From: Adiantum capillus-veneris
Lineage: Eukaryota; Streptophyta; Polypodiopsida; Polypodiales; Pteridaceae
Length of the DNA stretch: 64,000 nt
Direction: 5' to 3'
NCBI GenBank assembly: GCA_014529385.2
Contig: CM043943.1
Span: forward strand, 151,067,092 to 151,131,091
Shown in pieces: positions 1 through 10,732 of the stretch. How positions within the stretch are numbered: position 1 is the first letter of the stretch; each line of letters opens with the position of its first letter. The notes under the pieces were generated by a model. That model searched no databases. It saw only the letters and a list, made by a program, of their open reading frames with translations, and was not told the origin of the DNA. The position numbers and the translations under genes are program-made.

Positions 1-185
1 ATATGAATCGGTTTATCCTTAAGCTGTGCTTTTGGTACCCAAATTCGCGTGACTCCTCGCATGCTACTTGTAGCATTTGCTTTTCAGGGGATGGAAAAGA
101 TAGGCTACTTCATGGTTTGGTCTGCAGATTTCTTCTTTTTCATCCCTCTCTGCTTGGTGCAATTGGAACAATGATTTGCCCTCCT

Positions 186-509
186 TTAGGTGATAGATTT
201 AGCTGATTTGTATCCCAATGTTCGCATCCAGGGAATTCCAAGAGTCATCGTCTCATTCATGTGTTCATCTAGTAAGCATACAAATTGATGAGGACATGAA
301 CATCCATGTACTATCACGTTCAAGTTGACTACTCCCAATGTTGGAGTTGGGTTTTTGTTGCATCCTTTGATTGTTGTTATTCCTACTGTCAATGCTTGAT
401 TTGTTGCCTTTTTGTACATGGAATAACTTACTACATTTAGTCTAGTTTCTGTGTCAACCAAAGCATTGATGCTATGATTGTTGAGTTGTACTTTGATATG
501 CAAGTCCAT
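186..509 (-). pseudogene. Retropepsin-like ORF downstream of integrase
   Basis: A 107-residue frame resembles an aspartic protease of retroelement type. It has an N-terminal ALVDTETRLNVVS, where a normal copy would have D-T/S-G, and a C-terminal LGIPWMRTLG matching the usual ILG.PWL motif. The catalytic Asp is present but the following Gly is replaced by Glu, so activity is unlikely. It lies after the integrase of the same-strand element, which already has a protease at 4952-5311. It may be an extra 3' ORF of this lineage or the start of another retroelement fragment. The domain call is fairly good; the origin is uncertain. Confidence 0.55.
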
Positions 510-678
510 TCCATCTAACCAGTCTCATCATTTGTTGAAACTGCATCTTTAGGTAATTCCATTGTTGATCCTCTATTTCCAGAGTGTTGATGGGAATCGA
601 TATCTGTTGATTCTTGAGAGCAGCTTTCCGGTTGAGTACCCAAAGCCGAGCTTCCTCTTGGGCTTCATCAATAATTTG
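510..678 (-). other. Spacer between integrase C-terminus and the downstream ORF
   Basis: No intact frame is visible. It probably belongs to the 3' coding region of the minus-strand retroelement, broken by stops. Confidence 0.4.
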
Positions 679-1349
679 CTATCGTTTAATCTTCCTTTGT
701 TTGGCTGCATGCATTCTTTCTAGCAATTCATTGGTTAGTGGCAAATTGTATTTCTTTAAATGACATCCACTAATCCAATTAGCCATTGGTTCACCATCTA
801 GGGTGGACAATTTTATTGCTCCACTTGGAGATACATCTTCAATGATAAACGGTCCGTTTCCCTTTTTCTTAAACTTGGAAATGTGTTGCTTAAGGGAATA
901 GACTAAAACTAAGTCCCCTTTCTTGAAGATTTTTGTGATTAAGTAGGAATCAAAAAACTGTTTTTCTTTCTGCTTTTGTGCATAGATATGAGCTAGAACA
1001 GTTAGCCTTTGCTCATCTAGCTTTTCCAAATCTTCAAGTCTTTCTGACAATACATGCTAGTCCACTCAAGATTCTGTGCTACCCTTAATGTTGGTAATAG
1101 AAATTCTATTGGAAGTATGGCATCAAGAATATAAACAAGGTTAAAGGGTGTAGCATTTAAAGCTTTTTTGAATGAAACTCGATAAGCCCATAGAGCAACA
1201 TGGAGATTCATTTCCCAATCCGTCCTTCCTGAACTAACCACTTTAGTTAGTACCGAGCTAAGAATTTTATTCGTATGCTCAGCTTGTCCATTTGCTTGTG
1301 GGTGATAGGGAGCTGATTTGTTATGGATGACCATAAACTCATTAAGCAA
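679..1349 (-). pseudogene. Integrase C-terminal half with GPY/F-like module
   Basis: Two overlapping frames (1349-1017 and 1050-679) carry the end of a Ty3-type integrase. The first has SAPYHPQANGQAEHTNK, the conserved core segment around the third catalytic acidic residue. The second has KGDLVLVYS followed by NGPFIIEDVSPSGAIKL, the GPY/F-like C-terminal module. The integrase joins element cDNA to host DNA. A one-base frame break separates the two parts, and the first two catalytic aspartates lie in the heavily broken stretch at 1350-1651. It is non-functional as it stands. Confidence 0.85.
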
Positions 1350-1651
1350 ATACTTGATTACCTCATTGAGGAAATGAGTTCTCGATCAACTGACAATCTC
1401 TATTGGGAGTCCATATCTCGTGAATACATACTCATATAAGAATGCAGCAGTGGTTTTGGCATCATTCTTTTGAGTTGCTTTAGCCTCGGCCCACTTGGTC
1501 AAATAGGCCATAGCTACAATGATGTATTGAGCTTGGGTTCTATAAGCAGGTAATTGTATCGGTCCAACAAAATCTATACCCCATTTGCAAATGCTCTAGC
1601 CCCCATCATTAGTCTTAAGGGCATGCTATCTACTCGTGTTGGCATTTTTGC
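1350..1651 (-). pseudogene. Integrase catalytic core, heavily broken
   Basis: The stretch between the HHCC region and the HPQANGQ motif should hold the first two catalytic aspartates of integrase. Only short pieces can be read on the minus strand, with many stops and several frame changes. It is recorded as the degraded core by position and continuity. Confidence 0.55.
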
Positions 1652-2383
1652 TCATTGACAAGCATCACACCTTTGAACATATCCTTTGGCATCTACAAAA
1701 AGTGTTGGCCACCATATGCCTGCCATCAAGATTTCTCTTGCGGTGGTCTCACTGGAAAAGTGACCTCCAGCTAATCCAGCATGTGCTTGTTCTATAATTG
1801 GAATATACTCGTTTTCATTTGCACAAAAACGTAAATGTTGATATTTACCTCTCCGATACAATTGGTTCCCAATAAAAGTATAGTCTCTTGCTTCAGTTTC
1901 AATTACTCTTTGACGGCGTTTACTCATATCCTCAAGAAATGTTTGGCTCGATAAGTAAGTAACTAGATAGTTACTCCACTTAGGAATAGGTGACATTTGA
2001 AACAATGTTACATGAGTTATGGGTGTTTGTTTTTGACATTGAGGGCAATCCTTTACAAAAGATCAAACATATCTCCTCATAGTCGGCCAAAATACTCCAA
2101 GTCTCAAGATCCATTGCATAGTTTGGTCTTCCGCAAAGTGAAGTCCTACTATGGTAACATGTGCTTGACTTAGATACTGTTCTTTTTCTTCAGGATTAAT
2201 GCATAAGAGCAATATCTCGTCTTGATTTCTTTTGTATAGCCTACCAGCTAGTAATTGATACATAGCCAATTGCTTGATTAATCCGATTGTGATAGGAAGT
2301 GGTATTTGTGAATCCACTTGAGCTATTGTCATCAATGACACAATGTTTTCTGACCATCTAGGTATTATTTCTACGGAGAACAA
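1652..2383 (-). pseudogene. Integrase N-terminal region with two HHCC-type zinc-binding segments
   Basis: Two consecutive stretches resemble the integrase zinc-binding domain (His-His-Cys-Cys). The upstream one (frame 2383-2063 and the codons after its stop) reads HVTIVGLHF, then VFWPTMRRYV, a stop, and DCPQCQ. The downstream one (2005-1652) reads HAGLAGGHF, then GIWWPTLFVDA and RCDACQ. Both have the spacing HX6HX~30CX2C and the WP signature. Ty3-type integrases normally have one such domain, so a partial duplication or an element-specific arrangement is suggested. Confidence 0.75.
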
Positions 2384-2900
2384 ATAGGCATCTGGTAGAT
2401 CATGTCTACCCCTTTAGGTGATGCTCTTGAAACAATCCTTGATAAATGATCTGCTCGTTGATGTGTAGTGTCCTTTTTTACAACCACAGTGAAATCAAAT
2501 TCAAGAAGAATGATGAACCATCTCACTATCCTCCCTATGCTACATAGCTTGTTGACCAAGTACAACAAAGCTTGGTGGTCCACAAAGAACACAAACTTGT
2601 TGGCTAATAGGTAATGCGTATACTTTTTAATGGCATAGATCATTCCTACTCCTTTCCTTTCGACGGTGGTGTAATTCTTTTCCTCCATTTTCAATTGTCA
2701 GCTAGCATAGGAAATAGGAAAGTCAATTTTCCCATCTCCTAGTTGAGCTAGTATACAACCGATAGCAAAATTGGAAGCATCTACATGTACGTGGAATACC
2801 TTATTCCAATCTGGTGCTTTCAATATTGGAGCTGAGGTGAGAGCTTGCTTAAGCTTCATGAAGGATTTTTCACGTGCCTCGGTCCATTGAAAGTGTGTAA
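2371..2900 (-). pseudogene. RNase H domain of the minus-strand Ty3 element
   Basis: The frame 2694-2371 carries the typical Ty3/gypsy RNase H segment: a TTVERKGVGMIYAIKKY helix, the FFVDHQALLYL strand with the conserved Asp, and the terminal HQRADHLSRI motif. The N-terminal part (2700-2900) continues on the same strand in another frame. The domain degrades the RNA strand of the RNA-DNA hybrid during reverse transcription. Stops and frame breaks separate it from the RT upstream and from the integrase downstream. Confidence 0.85.
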
Positions 2901-2901
2901 T

Positions 2902-3655
2902 CTAGCTATACATGGGTTTTGCAATTATAGGGTACATGTAGATGAACCGTCGGTAATATCCACAATGCCCCATGAAGGCTTGTATCCCCTTGACTGTTGT
3001 TGGTCCAGGAAAATTAGCAATGACATGAATCTTCTCAATATCAGTAGCTATGCCATTTTTAGACACTATATGTTCAAGAATTTTTCCTTGTCTACCATGA
3101 ATGTGCACTTTTCCGGATTTAAGCAAATCCTATATAGTCTACATTTTTCGAATACCTTTTTGAGGTGTTCAAAATGATCAGCTCGGATTGATGAATGTAC
3201 ACATGGATAATCCATATATACTTCTAAGAATTTCCTAAGATATTCTTTGAAAGCATTGGCCATCAATCCTTGAAACGTGGCTGGAGCATTAGTTAACCGA
3301 AACGGAATAACCCGATAGGAAAATATACCCCATTCTATTGCAAAAGCAATTTTATACTGATCTTTTGGGTCAACCAAAAGTTGATTGTATCCCAAATAGC
3401 CATCTAAGAAGATGTAAGCTTCTTTTCTTGGAACTCGTCTAAAACATGCTCAGTTATCGGAAGAGGAAAGTTGTCTCTAATGGTAGCTGCATTAACCTTT
3501 TTATGATTAACATAGACTCGTAATTTCCCATTCTTCTTGGATACTACCACAATTGGAGACACCCAATCTGTGTGTTCAATTTCATAAATGAATTTGGGTT
3601 CCTTTAGTTTTTTAATCTCTTCTTTTATCTTCCTGGCAAATGTTTCATTATACAT
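2902..3655 (-). pseudogene. Reverse transcriptase of the minus-strand Ty3 element
   Basis: Three minus-strand frames (3655-3404, 3395-3066, 3126-2902) together give a Ty3-type RT. Visible motifs are WVSPIVVVSKKNGKLRVYVN, then DNFPLPITEHVLDEF, FRLTNAPATFQ, the active-site strand, and the connection FMGHCGYYRRFI. Two key changes are seen. The PFGL motif reads PFRL, and the active-site box that should be YxDD reads YMDY, losing the second catalytic Asp. With two frameshifts as well, the enzyme is dead. Confidence 0.9.
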
Positions 3656-3775
3656 GTATGGCCTTTGTCTACTTGGTTTCGCATCATCTCTTATGGGTAT
3701 GGTATGTTGACAGATTTCTGGATCAGCACCCTTGAGATCCTTGTACGACCAAGTGAAGATATCTCGGTATTCCTT

Positions 3776-4662
3776 TCACAATCTCAGCAAGAGATCTTCT
3801 TCTTCTTCTTCTTCTGTTAGGTCATTCGCAATGTAAGCCGGTCTAGGCTCTTCTCCCAGTTCAACCAAGTCTATCTTTTTAGCATTTTTAGGTCCTTCGT
3901 AAGACTCACCTTGTTTCTGTAGTTCCCTAACAGGTTGTTCGACTATGATTTTTTGATCTTGGAGAGTATACTTCTTGTAATGGGATGGAACACTCACTAC
4001 ATCCTTACCATCCTCTTCTGTGGTTTCCATTTCAGTTGTGTATATCTCCTTTAGAGCTTTTTTCAACTCTTGATATTTCTTTTTCCGCTCGACTCGTGTC
4101 ATGGTTGGCTTCTTATCCTGTGAGCTTGCTTGAGTACCTTCCTTGTTTTTCTTGATGTCTGAGACATTTTTGAGTTTTTGTTTGAAGGGTATCTGCCAAT
4201 GATTTTGTCTTTGACACAATCATTTACAACTATCTGCATCAAAAATTGTGTTTTACTGGATATTGATGGCATAGGTCGTATTTTCACAATTCTGGTGTCT
4301 CTCTTTCGTCTATACCATTTTTGTCTTCTTGATTTCTAGTTTGGAAAGTCAAAGAACTTTTCCTCCCCTCCTTTTAAAAGTAGCTTAGCTCTCATATGAT
4401 CTTTTTCTAACCTCGAATCTTCTGAGGTAGCTGAGTGTTCATCTAACTCATAAGTTGCATCGTAATAGAGGTCTGAAAATACTTGTTGAGCTTTCATTAA
4501 GTCCTTGGGTTCCTCACCTTCGTGTTTAATGTTGAGGATTGAAATCATTTGGATGGGAATTATGTCGTAGCCATCCTCATTGCAAAATTGAGTAGGCATA
4601 GACGTATTCACACATACATCCATTATCGCTAAAATTTGAGTCCACTCGAATGGCTCAAACAA
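3776..4662 (-). pseudogene. Charged linker region between protease and RT
   Basis: Three short minus-strand frames (4662-4336, 4287-4099, 4219-3776) cover this stretch. They are rich in Lys and Glu, and the last ends with a run of seven glutamates. No catalytic motif is visible. By position this is the poorly conserved linker between the protease and reverse transcriptase of the element's polyprotein. Low-complexity charge and overlapping frames show decay. Confidence 0.5.
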
Positions 4663-4951
4663 ATGCTCTAGAAACGGTTCAGGTACATAGGCTTCGTCTG
4701 TGCAGTCCCTTTCTAGGGTACACTCCTCTCGTCTTAAGCTTTCATTTTTTGAATCTCCACAGATCCAGATAGGAGTCTTTGTTTAACCAGGATGGAAGTT
4801 TATTTTAAGTCGAAGAGACTGAATCAAACTCTTGGATGGGTGTTTTCAATACATCTCTATAAGTGTGATCTTTTCGATTTACTCTTGTTATAGATTGCCT
4901 TTGCTTTAAGTACAGATAATTTTTTCCCCAATCTTGAATAAGTTGTACTTG

Positions 4952-5311
4952 TCACATGAAAGGTCTTCCCAATATGATTTCATAGTTGAGTTTTTTTCCA
5001 AAGTCTATTATGGCAAAAGTGTGTTGGTATTCAATTCCACAAGAATTGACTATCACCTTTTCAAGCAGCCCTAATGGTCTCTCAATGTGTCCGTCAACCA
5101 ACTGCAATTTCATTCGAGTTTGTCTAATGACTGGTGGTCCCCAGGATTCCCATACTGCTATATTGGCTATGGCTATGCCAGCTCTACTATCCAGTATTAC
5201 CATGGTTTCAATGTCATTATATTTCACTGGGAGGGTGGTGTTTCCTTCCTCTTCTTCATAATATTCCTGGACTTTGTTCATGGGAACTGATCGAATCTCT
5301 TTGTTTTCCAT
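4952..5311 (-). pseudogene. Aspartic protease (retropepsin) of the minus-strand element
   Basis: A 119-residue frame has the retropepsin pattern: MVILDSRAGIAIAN at residues 33-46, where D-S-G is expected, the internal MKLQLVDGH strand, and a C-terminal IILGRPFM. The protease normally cuts the gag-pol polyprotein. The Gly of the catalytic triplet is replaced by Arg, so the active site is probably lost. It lies between the gag zinc knuckles and the RT in the normal Ty3 order. Confidence 0.75.
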
Positions 5312-5536
5312 TTCATTTTTTTCAAATTTCCAAATTTCCCCACCTTCTCTAGAGTTTTTTGTAACTCATTCCATTCCCAAGGTAAGAGTGCATTGGATGG
5401 GTGTAGACATGATTGAATGAATGTTGTCTACTTCTAGGGTCTATTCAGCTCTTTTTACTTAAGTGGTATTGCACACGATGGATTCATCTTCGTTATCTCC
5501 CAAGTAAGAAGGTAATATTTTCAAGGTCAATGGTTT

Positions 5537-6168
5537 TCACATTCCTAAAGCTTCCGATCCGCAATCCCCGTACAAGGATTGTACGTCCATGTTCATATGA
5601 GAAGGTAGGTTATCCAACCATACTTCCTCGATAGGAGATGACATTAGAGTTAGGCTCCCATCATTGATCTCTCTCACTTTTTCCCATAAGTGTCCTGACC
5701 AGTCTTTCTCTACGAATGAAATTCCATCTAAGGTATACTCGCTGTTAGGCACTATAAGCTCTGTTTTTTTTTTGTTTCAAGGTGGGGTTCTGCCACCACA
5801 TCGGATTTTTCTTTAGTGTCTCTCACCACAAGCTCTTCAGGTTTTGTGATACTTTCAAACTTGGGTTTTTGTTTTTCCAGCATTTCTTGCGTGATTCTTA
5901 CCAGATTTTGTTAAGCTTCCAGCTTTGCTGCTTCCATGTTTGGAGAAGGATAGTTTTTCCATTTGTTTTTCATGTTTTGGCCTGCTTTAAGTCCTTCTTG
6001 GTAGGCTTCCAAGGCGGCATTAATAGGCTCAAAAATTTTATCAACCAGAATGGATCTTTCAGATTTCACGGTTGTTTCCTTGAATTCACTTCCAGTTTCT
6101 TTCAACTTTTCCTGGAATAGCTTCTTTGCTTTCTCCTTGATTTCTACTCGTTTTTTTTGTTTTCGCAT
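5537..6168 (-). pseudogene. Lys/Glu-rich region between gag and protease
   Basis: Frames 6168-5911 and 5752-5537 are hydrophilic. The first is strongly basic and acidic with a likely coiled-coil start (KKRVEIKEKAKKLFQEKLKE). No conserved domain is recognised. Position between zinc knuckles and protease marks it as polyprotein linker. Confidence 0.45.
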
Positions 6169-6339
6169 CTCATATCTTTTGCTTCTTCTCCTTTTGATTA
6201 TTTGAGAGGAAACTTTTGTATATTCCGAATCATTTGAGGAGTTGTGTTTCTTTTTCTTGGCCTAGGTTCTAGTGATTACCTTGATTGGAACAATTGGTTC
6301 ACTCTTTGGTGAGCTACTAAGTATTACTTGGACTACGTT

Positions 6340-6747
6340 TACTACGGTTTTACCCTTGTTCAAAGGATTTTTAGGACAATCTTCCGCAAAGTGTCCTCCA
6401 TTTTTGCAACATTGTATGCAATAGGCTTCACCTGGTTTGAGGTTTTTGTCAAGCTCTGGACATTCATTTTTTCAATGATCATCAGCACCACAATTATGAC
6501 AGTTTTCTGTTCTTGGCTTCATCATGGGTCTTACCATGGGAGGTCTGACACCTTGATTAGCTACATAATACATTGGTGCAAGCTCTGATGGAGCATAAGT
6601 CATTGTTTCTTCCATTGGTGGTGGATGTGGTTTATACCAATCTACTTCTACCATTACTATAAAGGGACTAGGCTCTGTATAGGGTGAAATAGAGACTAAT
6701 GCTTGTTCATCTATGACTCCTTCAGAGTGCATGTACTTTATAGGCAC
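6340..6747 (-). pseudogene. Gag nucleocapsid with two zinc knuckles
   Basis: The minus strand reads CHNCGADDH, a TGA stop, KNEC (a CX2CX4HX4C knuckle with the stop in its last spacer), and then CIQCCKNGGHFAEDC (a knuckle with one extra residue before His). Zinc knuckles bind the element's RNA during packaging. The TGA could have arisen from CGA by one C-to-T change. The Pro- and Met-rich stretch upstream to 6747 is the gag spacer. Confidence 0.8.
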
Positions 6748-6976
6748 TGCATTATGTCCTGGATACGGAGGTTATTGTCCCAACACAGGTTGAGGTCTTT
6801 CCATACCCATTGGTGGTCTTTGAGCTTGGGCCATATTAGGCTGGTATCTGTACATGGGTTGTCCTTGTGGCCTCATGGGCATGTACTGAACATTCCCATC
6901 ATACTTTGGTATGAAGTAGCACTCATGGGTCTCATGGTTGGTCCATTTACCCTCGATTACACACCATTTTTATGGC

Positions 6977-8241
6977 CTAATTGGTTGTCCCTATTGAGGT
7001 ATCCCCTGTCCTGTTTCCCTCATAGGTGCTTTTTGTATGTTGTTCATCATGTCGTTCATCCTTTTTAAGCATATCTTCTATGGCTGAGAGTGGTGCTGTA
7101 GTAGCCATTCCCACTTGTGTTCGTTTAGTGGATGTTGTTTTCTCGCTTTGATTATCCTTAGGGACATCTTCTTCATTGAAATTTTTCAATTGTCTCCTAA
7201 GTCAATAGCATATGACACACATGCTTCTAGGGCTGTATGCTTTTTACTATAGAGTATAGCATGAAGTTCTTTGTTTAGCAGTCCCTCCAGAAACAAAGAT
7301 ACAAGTTGTTCTTTTACAGGTATCTCTAGCTCTGGGCATCTGGAAATGTATTGTTTCATTTGAGTTGCACAGTCCCTAACAAACTCACCATATTTATGTT
7401 TAAAGCTGTAGATTTGATCTACAATATTATGTTTGATCCCTGTTTTGGAACAAGCAACTATAAATCCTTAAGCTAATGTATTCAAGTCCATGATTGACCT
7501 TGGCAAAATGTTTTGGAACCATGTCAATGATTTTCCTTCTAATTTCATTCCAAACCCCTCAAATTGAGTATGGAAATCGAATATACGTTCTGCTCTTAGC
7601 ACTTGCTTAAAGCTTGCTAAGTGGTTGTATGGATCCCCTAATCCACTATATTTTCTGACCCATTTCTCAAAATCAGTTGGTCTGATGCAGCTATTCGGTT
7701 GAACTCTAGGTCTTTTGGCAGTTGGTCTTGTTCCGAGTCCTTCAAACCAGTTTGTTGGAAATAGTGACTTATGTAGCCCTGGACTGGCCTTAGTGTCACC
7801 CGGTTTTTTATGTGATGAGGTGGTTTCTGATTTCTTTACATTACTCTCAGATGATCTCTCACAGTGTTCATCTCTTGGAATTGTCTCTAGTCCTTGCCCC
7901 AATATCCAATCTCGTATGGAATACCCTTGGTATTTGGTTTGTTCTACCTCATGAGGAGTCATCATAACAAAGTTGTTGTTATAGCATTCCCTAAACAGGT
8001 AGGTTGGTAGGTGAAGGTCCGTTGATCCCTTATCTTTGATCTTGAAGATATAGATGATCTTCATGGTCGTTAGTTGTCCTGGTTTGGCATGCAAAGTCCA
8101 CAGAAGATCTTGTATCTTTCTATCTTCCCAACAATAGACCCCGATCCTAGGATTATCCGTACTAAGCCATTTCAAAGGCTTCAAGTCTACTTGATTGTAT
8201 TCCTCGAATTCTAAAGTTGGTGGTCTTTCTTTTGCTGACAT
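6977..8241 (-). pseudogene. Gag polyprotein (capsid part)
   Basis: The frame 8241-7468 (257 residues) ends with the retrotransposon gag signature. DFEKWVRKYSGLGDPYNHL is followed by FEGFGMKLEGKSLTWFQNI, which matches the YxGxxDPxxHLxxF and LxGxAxxWF pattern. After a stop the domain continues in broken form (CPELEIPVKEQLVSLFLEGL) to the charged frame 7189-6977. The capsid domain forms the virus-like particle. The first 140 residues are not a recognised domain. Confidence 0.8.
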
Positions 8242-8277
8242 ATCTAGGATTATGGTGTTTACTTATAACCCCCATTT

Positions 8278-8586
8278 TTATATCACTTCCGGGTTTTTGA
8301 CTTGTAAATACTGAGTTCCGTTTTGATCCATGTACATTTTTTCTTGTTTGTTTGCCCTAATCTCTTCTTCAAACTCAATACCATGGTCATCAATGCGAAT
8401 AGCATATTCCTCGTTAGGGTCAAAGTAAACCTGGTCTCCATGACGGTTAGTCTTGTAAAAGGATTGTATATGCTTATAGCGCACTGTCATTCCGGTTTCT
8501 GAGTGAGTCGAGTAAGAAGACATTTTGGATGTTGAATCTGAAAAAGTGTCTGAGACTTCTTCAAGAATTGAATTGCCTTGATTCAC
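8278..8586 (-). CDS. Unidentified ORF at the start of the element's coding region
   Basis: A 102-residue acidic frame lies just upstream of gag on the same strand. It is rich in Ser and Thr at the start and in Glu and Asp in the middle, with no recognised motif. It may be the gag N-terminus or a short separate ORF. Confidence 0.3.
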   Translation of the reverse strand: MNQGNSILEEVSDTFSDSTSKMSSYSTHSETGMTVRYKHIQSFYKTNRHGDQVYFDPNEEYAIRIDDHGIEFEEEIRANKQEKMYMDQNGTQYLQVKNPEVI

Positions 8587-8589
8587 GCT

Positions 8590-10710
8590 TTCTGGTGGGT
8601 ACTCTACTGGAGGTTTCCCAGAGTATGCCCTGATTTCCTAGTACACGACCAGATCTAAGGTTCATATAGACTTGTGAAGCCCTAGATAGAATACTCACCT
8701 TTTGGTTAACTTGTCCTCAATTTCCACTTGATTCAATTGCAACTTTCTGTCAAGCCACTGATTCCTCGTCTGCAACCTGATTCCTATACAAATTTGATCG
8801 AGTTAGATATTCTTCTATAAAGACAGTAGAGCTCTTGATAACTCTCATGATTGGTCTCTGTGTATCACTTCAAATCGAGCTATGGGAGTCAAAATTTGAC
8901 TTTTAGATTTGACTTTAGCAAAAATTCAAAGGTTTGATCTGCAACCTGTAAACTCAGTGAACATGTACCAATTTTGATCCGATTGAACCCCAAAATTTCC
9001 CTATGGATTTATATTATGTTGATCTAACACTATATAAGTTCAAAAGTCAAAATTGATGTATTGATGTCTCTGGATATCAGAAGTAAATAATCGCGACCAA
9101 TTTTAATCCGATTGAACCCCAAAATTGTCTTGTGGATTTATATTATGTTGGTCTAACACTATATAAGTTCAAAAGTCAAAATTGATGTCATTGGATAACA
9201 GAAGTAAATAATAGAGCGATTATTTACTTTTGTCAGTTTTTTGCACTTTTTTGATTGGTTTGGCAAGTATGCAACTTGTTAAAGTCTCTGGACAAGTTTC
9301 AACAAGTTTGGACAAAATCTGATCACGTTTATCAACTGTTTTGTGTCCGTAGACTCTGATTTCAAGAATCTGGCTTAAGTCTTACTTTTGTGATCCAAAT
9401 TTCACAAAAATTGATTTGTAAGTCCACTTGGTATGCTTGACCTTGTGGTATACTCAAACTTGCAAATTTTCTCAAGTTTTGAAGCAAATGTAAATAATCG
9501 CGATTATTTACTCCAGCTATACTTTTGCAACTTTTCACCCCAACTTTGACACAGATCTGTTAAGCACCTCTAGTTAAGGTCACTAGCCAAGTTTCATCAA
9601 GTTTGGACAATTTTTGGTCAAATGGTCATCAATTATCAGTCCGCATACTATTTTTGCAAATTTGGTCACAATTTTCAATCGAGTGATCCAAATCTTACCA
9701 AACTTAGTTTGTGGGCTTATTACAACATGTTAAAACTAGTGATATACTGACTTAGTCAAAAAAGTTGAAAAATGGGGTAGATGTAAATATCGTGATTATT
9801 TACTTCTGACAAATTTTTGCAAAGTTTTGGTCAACTGAGCATGTACACATGTTTATCACATCAACATAAGCCTATAAATCAATTTTCAACAAGTTTGGAC
9901 AAATTTTTTCCCAATTTACACTCAAGATTGAAAAAGCCAGTACAAACTTTAGTTTTTACCCAGTTTTTTGTGATCCAAATCTCTTGGGCCTTTATAAAAG
10001 TTGTTTGTACACATGAAATGAGTGAATGGCATGAACCTTGAGCAGAAAGTTAGTAATCGAGATTATTAACTTCATGCTTGAAATAAACACTTTTTTGCAA
10101 TTTTTTCAAAGACAGTCCTTATATGAGCTATTTTAAGCCTATGAATCAAGTCAAAACTTACTTTGGCCTAAAATGTCAAGAAAAAGTAAATAATCTAAGT
10201 TTTGGCTAACTCTTGAAATTTTAACTTCAAAGTGTCTTTGAGCTTACCAACTAGTTCAGACAACTCTTAAGCTTACTCTCCAGTTGAATTGAGTGGTTTC
10301 GAGTTTTTTGGAGCTATTTCCAGCCGTAGACCTGAAATTCTGCAACTCCCAATAACAACTCACACTTGATTCTTTCAGAGAGAGCAATGTTCTGAAATCC
10401 ACCTCGGATCCTACATACCGTACTCCTAGATTCTCATAAGTTTTCTTGTGTTTTATGTTTTTTGAGCATTGATCTCAAGACTTTTCTCGTCTACCAATCA
10501 TTCTCAAAATCCTAATTTATTTCTACAATCCTACAATCCTAAAGGCACTCAGCAAGTACAATTACTTCCCAGCTACCTCTACACAGCAAAAGACGACAAT
10601 CTTCAGCTATGCGGTTTCTAAAAGAAAGTTTTGAACTCTAGGAGAACCTATATGAAGTTAAAGGATAACTTCGTAAAACGCTTATGTTTTTCCCTAGTTT
10701 AGGTCTTTTC
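8590..10710 (-). other. Long AT-rich leader of the minus-strand element, with internal repeats and palindromes
   Basis: About 2.1 kb without coding frames lies between the primer site and gag. It contains diverged repeats. One pair of about 130 bp period covers 8965-9062 and 9095-9187 (shared phrase ATCCGATTGAACCCCAAAAT). A roughly 295-bp period shows at about 9300, 9595 and 9890 (shared phrase CAAGTTTGGACAA). Each longer unit carries an AT-rich palindrome. The one at 9490-9511 is a perfect 22-bp palindrome centred on AATCGCGATT, with imperfect copies near 9080, 9205, 9785, 10052 and 10184. Confidence 0.6.
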
Positions 10711-10730
10711 AATCCCCGACAATGGCGCCA
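10711..10730 (-). promoter_or_regulatory. Primer binding site, tRNA-Asp type
   Basis: Read on the minus strand the site is TGGCGCCATTGTCGGGGATT, two differences from the well-known plant tRNA-Asp primer site TGGCGCCGTTGCCGGGGATT. It starts 2 nt inside the LTR end at 10733, as expected for priming of minus-strand cDNA. Confidence 0.8.
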
Positions 10731-10732
10731 AA

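Noticed and set aside
5782-7068. Plus-strand frames rich in Phe, Cys and His (for example 5782-6120, 6328-6588, 6703-7068)
   Set aside because: Antisense shadows of the gag and linker coding on the minus strand.
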